DNA of 64,000 nucleotides, taken from Ehretia macrophylla (Eukaryota > Streptophyta > Magnoliopsida > Boraginales > Ehretiaceae). Position 1 is the stretch's first letter. Each line of letters begins with the position of its first letter. This document shows, piece by piece, positions 58,943-64,000 of this stretch. The stretch lies in assembly GCA_037974665.1 (NCBI GenBank), contig CM075770.1, forward strand, positions 65,917,850 through 65,981,849. The letters run 5' to 3'. The notes under the pieces were generated by a model. That model had not been told where the DNA came from. It made no database searches and was given only the letters and a program-made list of their open reading frames with translations. The position numbers were made by a program, and so were the translations under genes.

Positions 58943-59500
58943 GTCATGTTTAGGGCACAATTCCTTTATGTGTTAACGGTTCACAGTCCCAGCCTAGAGT
59001 GATGGCCCATTCAGAAGGCCCAATGGGCTTAACGACAACCCATCCACTACAACAACGCAGCATCCTCGCAAGCCGCCATATCGACATGTTGTAGCGCCCC
59101 CTAATGCCCCACGAGTACGGTTGTCGTCCTTTTAACAACTCACGACGTACGATCTGGGATGAAAAAACAGAGCAAAAGAAGAAAAATTGACCGAAACTGA
59201 AGAAAACATTCAATTTTGGGCTCCAAAAATAGGCACAGTGAGCATGCTAGCAGCCCCCGTCGTAGAGCTCTCGGAGAGCTTTGCAACGGTATGCTGTGCG
59301 CCACGTAACTCCTTACGGATCAAAAGTTATGGCACCAGAGCGACGGCGACCTGGTCACAAGCCCTACGCCCTCCGTTTGCGGGCCCAGCCTCCACGTGAA
59401 GCGAAGTTGTCTAGCCCAAGGTGCCATGGGATTCGATAATATAAATGTGGTGGATAAAGTATCTTGGCAACCGAAACCGGAGCAAAAAAAATTGAAAATG

Positions 59501-59619
59501 GAAGGGCAACACGAGGACTTCCTAGGGGGTCACCTATCCTTGTACTACTCTCGCCCAAGCATGCTTAACTTAGGAGTTCTGATGGGATCCGGTGCATTAG
59601 TGCTGGTATTATCGCACCC
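59501..59619 (-). rRNA. 5S rRNA: 5S rRNA gene, unit 77
   Basis: Full length; C118T, C117T, A115C, G97A, G85A, T79A, G58A, G48T, C10A. 3' end altered but TTTT follows. Confidence 0.94.
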
Positions 59620-60177
59620 GTCATGTTGAGGGCACAATTCCTTTATGTGTTAATGGTTCACAGTCCCAGCCTAGAGAGATGGCCCATTCAAAAGCCCAAT
59701 GGGCTTAACGACAACCTATCCGCTTCAACAACGCAGCATCCTCACAAGGCGTGATATCGACAAATTGTAGGGCCTTCTAATGTCCCGCGAGTAACGTTGT
59801 TGTCCTTTTAACAGCTCCCGACGGACGATCCGGGATTGAAAAACAGAGCAAAAGAAGAAAAGAGGCCCAAAACTGAATAAAACGTTTGATTTAGGGCTCC
59901 AAAAATGGGCACAGCTAGCAAGCTAGCCACCCTCATCGTACAACTCTCGGAGAGCTTTGCAACAGTATGCTGTGCATCGCGTAGCTCCTTACGGATCAAA
60001 AGTTATGGGCACCGGAGTGACGGAGACCTAGTCACAAGCCCAACGCCCTCGGTTTGCAGGCCCAGCCTCCACGTGAAGCGAAATTGTCCTGCGCAAGGTG
60101 ACGTGGGATTCTATAATAGAAATGTGGTGGATAAAGTATCTTGGAAACCCTTACAAGAGCAAAAAAAATTGAAAAGG

Positions 60178-60296
60178 GGGTTGCAACACGAGGACTTCCC
60201 AGGGGGTCACCCATCGTAGTACTACTCTCGCCCTAGCACGCTTAACTTCGGAGTTCTGATGGGATCCGGTGCATTAGTGATGGTATGATCGCACCA
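60178..60296 (-). rRNA. 5S rRNA: 5S rRNA gene, unit 78
   Basis: Full length; C116A, G81C, T63A, G17T, G1T. First A-type unit of the 1354-bp dimer repeat; its downstream spacer has GGAAACC-TTACAAGAGC. Confidence 0.95.
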
Positions 60297-60854
60297 GTCA
60301 TGTTGAGGGCACAATTCCTTTATGTGTTAACGGTTCACAGTCCCAGCCTAGAGAGATGGCCCATTCAGAAGGCCCAATGGGCTTAACGACAACCCATCCT
60401 CTTCAACAACGCAGCATTCTTATAAGACGTGATATCGACGGGTTATAAGGCCCTCTAATGTCCCTCGAGTAAGGTTGTCGTCCTTTTACCAGCTCACGAC
60501 GTACGATCCGGGACTGAAAAACATAGCAAAAGTATAAAAGTGGCCTGAAACAGAAGAAAACGTTCGATTTTGGGCTGTAAAAAGGGCATAGTGAGCAAGT
60601 TAGTTGCCCCCGTCGTAGAGCTCTCGGAGAGCTTTGAAACGGTATGCTGTGCGCCGCGTAACTCCTTACGGATCAAAAGTTATGGGCATAGGAGCGACGG
60701 AGACCAGGTCACAAGCCCTACGTCCCCGCTTTGCTGGCCCAACATCCACGTGAAACGAAGTTGTCTTGCCCAAGGTGCCGTGGGATTCGATAATAGAAAT
60801 GTGGTGGATAATGTATCTCGGCAACCCTAACCGGAGGAAAAAAAATTGAAAAGG

Positions 60855-60973
60855 GTAGTACAACACGAGGACTTCCCACGGGGTCACCCATCCTTGGACT
60901 ACTCTTGCCCAAGCACGCTTAACTTCGGTGTTCTGATGTGATCCGGTGTATCAGTGCTGGTATGATTGCACCC
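60855..60973 (-). rRNA. 5S rRNA: 5S rRNA gene, unit 79
   Basis: Full length with 12 changes: C118A, C117T, C114T, C95G, T79A, A77C, G68A, T45A, C35A, G25A, A22G, G7A. Almost all shared with unit 81, 1354 bp away (B type). Confidence 0.93.
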
Positions 60974-61531
60974 GTCATGTTGAGGGCATAATTCCTTTAT
61001 GTGTAAACGGTTCACAGTCCCAGCCTAGAGAGATGGCCCATTCAAAAGGCCCAATGGCTTAACGACAACCCATCCACTTCAACAACGCAGCATCCTCGCA
61101 AGACGTGATATCGACAAATTGTAGGGCCCTCTAATGTCCCGCGAGTAAGCTTGTTGTCCTTTTAACAGCTCACGACGTACGATCTGGTACTGAAAAACAG
61201 AGCAAAAGAAGAAAAGTGGCCCGAAACTGAAGAAAACATTTGATTTAGGGCTCCAAAAATGGGCAAAGTGAGCAAGCTAACCACCCTCGTCGTAGAACTC
61301 TCGGAGAGCTTTGCAACAGTATGTTGTGCATCGCGTAGCTCCTTACGGATCAAAAGTTATGGGCACCGGAGTGACGGAGACCTAGTCACAAGCCCTACGC
61401 CCTCGGTTTGCGGGCCCAGCCTCCACGTGAAGTGAAATTGTCTTGCGCAAGGTGACGTGGTATTCTATAATAGAAATGTGGTGGATAAAGTATCTTGGAA
61501 ACCCTAACAAGAGCAAAAAAAATTGAAAAGG

Positions 61532-61650
61532 GGGGTGCAACACGAGGACTTCCCAAGGGGTCACCCATCCTACTACTACTCTCGCCCTAGCACGCTTAAC
61601 TTCGGAGTTCTTATGGGATCCGGTGCATTAGTATTGGTATGATCGCACCA
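61532..61650 (-). rRNA. 5S rRNA: 5S rRNA gene, unit 80
   Basis: Full length; C95T, C78G, T63A, C39A, C18T, G17A, G1T. A-type unit, exactly 1354 bp from both unit 78 and unit 82. Confidence 0.95.
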
Positions 61651-62208
61651 GTCATGTTTAGGGCACAATTCCTTTATGTGTTAACGGTTCACAGTCCCAG
61701 CCTAGAGAGATGGCCCATTCAGAAGGCCCAATGGGCTTAACGACAACCCATCCTCTTCAACAACGCAGCATTCTCATAAGATGTGATATCGATGGGTTGT
61801 AAGGCCCTCTAATGTCCCTCAAGTAAGGTTGTCGTCCTTTGAACAGCTCACGACGTACGATCCGGGACTGAAAAACATAGCAAAACTAGAAAAGTGGACT
61901 GAAACAGAAGAAAACATTCGATTTTGGGCTGTAAAAAGGGCATAGTGAGCAAGGTAGCTGCCCCCGTCGTAGAGCTCTCGGAGAGCTTTGAAACGGTATG
62001 CTGTGCGCCGTGTAACTCCTTGCGGATCAAAAGTTATGAGAACAGGAGCGACGGAGACCAGGTCACAAGCCCTACGTCCCTGCTTTGCTGGCCCAGCATC
62101 CACGTTAAACGAAGTTCTCTTGCCCAAGGTACCGTGGGATTTGATAATAGAAATGTGGTGGATAATGTATCTTGGCAACCCTAACCGGAGGAAAAAAAAT
62201 TGAAAAGG

Positions 62209-62327
62209 GTGGTACAACACGAGGACTTCCCACGGGGTCACCCATCCTTGGACTACTCTTGCCCAAGCACGCTTAACTTCGGTGTTCTGATGTGATCCGG
62301 TGTATCAGTGCTGGTATGATTGCACTC
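62209..62327 (-). rRNA. 5S rRNA: 5S rRNA gene, unit 81
   Basis: Full length; C118A, C114T, C95G, T79A, A77C, G68A, T45A, C35A, G25A, A22G, G7A, G2A. Near twin of unit 79. Confidence 0.93.
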
Positions 62328-62885
62328 ATCATGTTGAGGGCACAATTCCTTTATGTGTTAACGGTTCACAGTCCCAGCCTAGAGAGATGGCCTATTCAAA
62401 AGGCCCAATGGCTTAACGACAACCCATCCTCTTCAACAACGCAGCATCCTCGCAAGACGTGATATCGACAAATTGTAGGGCCCTCTAATGTCACGCGAGT
62501 AAGGTTGTTTTCCTTTTAACAGCTCGCGACGTACGATCTGGGACTAAAAAACAGAGCAAAAGAAGAAAAGTGGCTCGAAACTGAAGAAAACGTTTGATTT
62601 AGGGCTCCAAAAATGGGCAAAGCGAGCAAGCTAACCACCCTCGTCGTAGAACTCGCGGAGAGCTTTGCAACAGTATACTGTGCATCGCGTAGCTCCTTAC
62701 GGATCAAAAGTTATGGGCACCGGAGTGACGGAGACCTAGTCACAAGCCCTACGCCCTCAGTTTACGGGCCCAGCCTCCACGTGAAGCTAAATTGTCTTGC
62801 GCAAGGTGACGTGGGATTCGATAATAGAAATGTGGTGGATAAAGTATCTTGGAAACCCTAACAAGAGCAAAAAAAATTGAAAAGG

Positions 62886-63000
62886 GCGTTGCAACACGAG
62901 GACTTCCCAGGGGGTCACCCATCCTAGTACTACTTTCGTCCAAGCACAACTTCAGAGTTCTGATGGGATCCGGTGCATTAGTGCTGGTATGATCGCACAA
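62886..63000 (-). pseudogene. 5S rRNA: 5S rRNA pseudogene, unit 82 (box A deletion)
   Basis: 115 nt: nt 54-57 are deleted, cutting four bases out of box A. Also C118G, C116A, G70A, G66A, C47T, G2T, G1T. TFIIIA/TFIIIC recognition should be badly affected and the helix II/loop region is broken, so I call it a pseudogene. A-type unit of the dimer. Confidence 0.88.
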
Positions 63001-63559
63001 GTCATGTTGAGGGCACAATTCCTTTATGTGTTAACGGTTCACAGTCCCAGCCTAGAGAGATGGCCTATTCAGAAGGCCCAATGGGCTTAACGACAACCTA
63101 TCATCTTCAACAACGCAGCATTCTCGCAAGACGTGATATCGACGGGTTGTAAGGCCCTCTAATGTCCCTTGAGTAAGGTTGTCATCCTTTTAACAGCTCA
63201 CGACGTATGATCCGGGACAGAAAAATAGAGCTAAAGTAGAAAAGTGGCCCGAAAGAGAAGAAAATGTTCAATTTTGGGCTGCAAAAAGGGGCAAAGAGAG
63301 CAAGGTAGCTGCCCCCGTCGTAGAGCTCTCGGAGAGCTTTGCAACGGTATACTGTGCGCCGCATAACTCCTTATGGATCAAAAGTTATAGGCACCGGAGC
63401 GACAGAGACCTGGTCACAAGCCCTACGCCCTAGGTTTGAGGTCCCAGCCTCCACGTGAAACGAAATTGTCTTGCCCAAGGTGACGTGGGATTCGATAATA
63501 GAAATGTGGCGGATAAAATATCTTGGCAACCCTAACCGGAGCAAAAAAAATTGAAAAGG

Positions 63560-63678
63560 TGGGTGCGAGACGAGGACTTTCTAGGGGGTCATCCATCCTA
63601 GTACTACTCTCGCCCTAGCACGCTTAACTTCGGAGTTCTTATGGGATCCGGTGCATTAGTACTGGTATGATCGCACCC
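63560..63678 (-). rRNA. 5S rRNA: 5S rRNA gene, unit 83
   Basis: Full length; C119A, T112C, G110C, G99A, G97A, G87A, T63A, C39A, C18T. Last gene in the window. Confidence 0.94.
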
Positions 63679-64000
63679 GTCAAGTTAAGGGCACAATTCC
63701 TTTATGTGTTAACGGTTCACAGTCCCAGCCTAGAGAAATGGCCCATTCAGAAGGCCCAATAGGCTTAACGACAACCCATCCTCTTCAACAACGCAGCATT
63801 CTCATAAGACGTGATATCGATGGGTTGTAAGGCCCTCTAATTTCCCTCGAGTAAGGTTGTCGTCCTTTTAACAGCTCACGACGTATGATCCAGGACTGAA
63901 AAACAAAGCAAAAGTATAAAAGTGGCCTGAAACAGAAGAAAACGTTCGATTTTGGGCTGTAAAAAGGGCATAGTGAGCAAGTTAGTTGCCCCCGTCGTAG
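63679..64000 (-). repeat. Partial spacer at right window edge
   Basis: Upstream flank of unit 83 and the first part of the spacer towards the next gene outside the window. Its last 50 bases (GGGCTGTAAAAAGGGCATAG...) match the spacer before unit 79 (about 60,556-60,620), so the next unit is probably of the unit 79/81 type. Confidence 0.9.

Larger units (their letters stand above)
35009..64000 (-). repeat. 5S rDNA tandem array, block IV (units 40-83)
   Basis: Forty-four 5S copies, most 676-679 bp apart. Shortened units occur at unit 48 (661 bp), 49 (665), 51 (truncated gene, about 474 bp missing), 56 (661), 67 (617), 69 (628), 70 (466) and 76 (572). Spacer subtypes recur, for example one with GGCGCAG-CCAAGC in place of the usual GGGCACAGCGAGC (before units 42, 43, 52, 60, 66) and one reading GGCACCGGATCGACGG (before units 69, 75 and relatives). 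From about 59.6 kb onward two spacer/gene types alternate as a dimer of 1354 bp. Confidence 0.97.

Noticed and set aside
1..64000. CRISPR-like or satellite array
   Set aside because: The 677-bp unit contains a clear eukaryotic 5S gene with promoter and terminator, which explains the periodicity.
1..64000. 35S rDNA linkage or tRNA genes in spacers
   Set aside because: No 18S, 5.8S or 26S landmarks and no tRNA-like cloverleaf with A/B boxes were recognised in the spacers or LTRs.

Overview
The window is one long tandem array of 5S ribosomal RNA genes from a nuclear plant genome (an angiosperm; I cannot name the species). I count 83 copies, all on the minus strand, repeating about every 677 bp: a 119-nt 5S gene plus a spacer of about 558 bp. 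The call rests on the plant-type 5S sequence (box A around GTTAAGCGTGCTTGGG, box C around GGATGGGTGACC), T-runs just past the 3' end, and a TATA-like ATAAAG with C at -1 just before the 5' end. No 18S, 5.8S or 26S gene is present, so the 5S genes sit apart from the 35S rDNA here. There is no convincing protein-coding gene; the many short open frames are repeated shadows of the 5S/spacer unit.

Layout: 1-3069, array block I (units 1-4); 3070-6614, LTR insertion 1 (+ strand); 6615-24333, block II (units 5-30); 24334-26835, LTR insertion 2 (- strand); 26836-32571, block III (units 31-39); 32572-35008, LTR insertion 3 (+ strand); 35009-64000, block IV (units 40-83). Each insertion has TG...CA ends and a 5-bp target-site duplication, and the interrupted spacer resumes exactly on the far side. 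The three share a conserved internal block and look like solo LTRs of related Ty3/gypsy elements.

The array is unusually uneven for 5S rDNA. By hand alignment no copy equals the consensus: the closest differs at 2 positions and many differ at 5-12. Transitions cluster at the gene's six CpG sites, as expected of long-methylated, poorly homogenised DNA. Four copies are clearly broken (units 39, 51, 75, 82) and one intact copy (unit 68) has lost its upstream promoter. Several deletions have short matching sequence at their junctions. Shared private variants reveal larger duplications: a 12-unit (about 8.15 kb) offset within block II and a clean 2-unit (1354 bp) repeat near 60-63 kb.

Numbering: 5S positions are given in RNA sense, nt 1-119; each copy's 5' end is at its higher coordinate. 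Changes such as G97A are relative to the array consensus and were read by eye.
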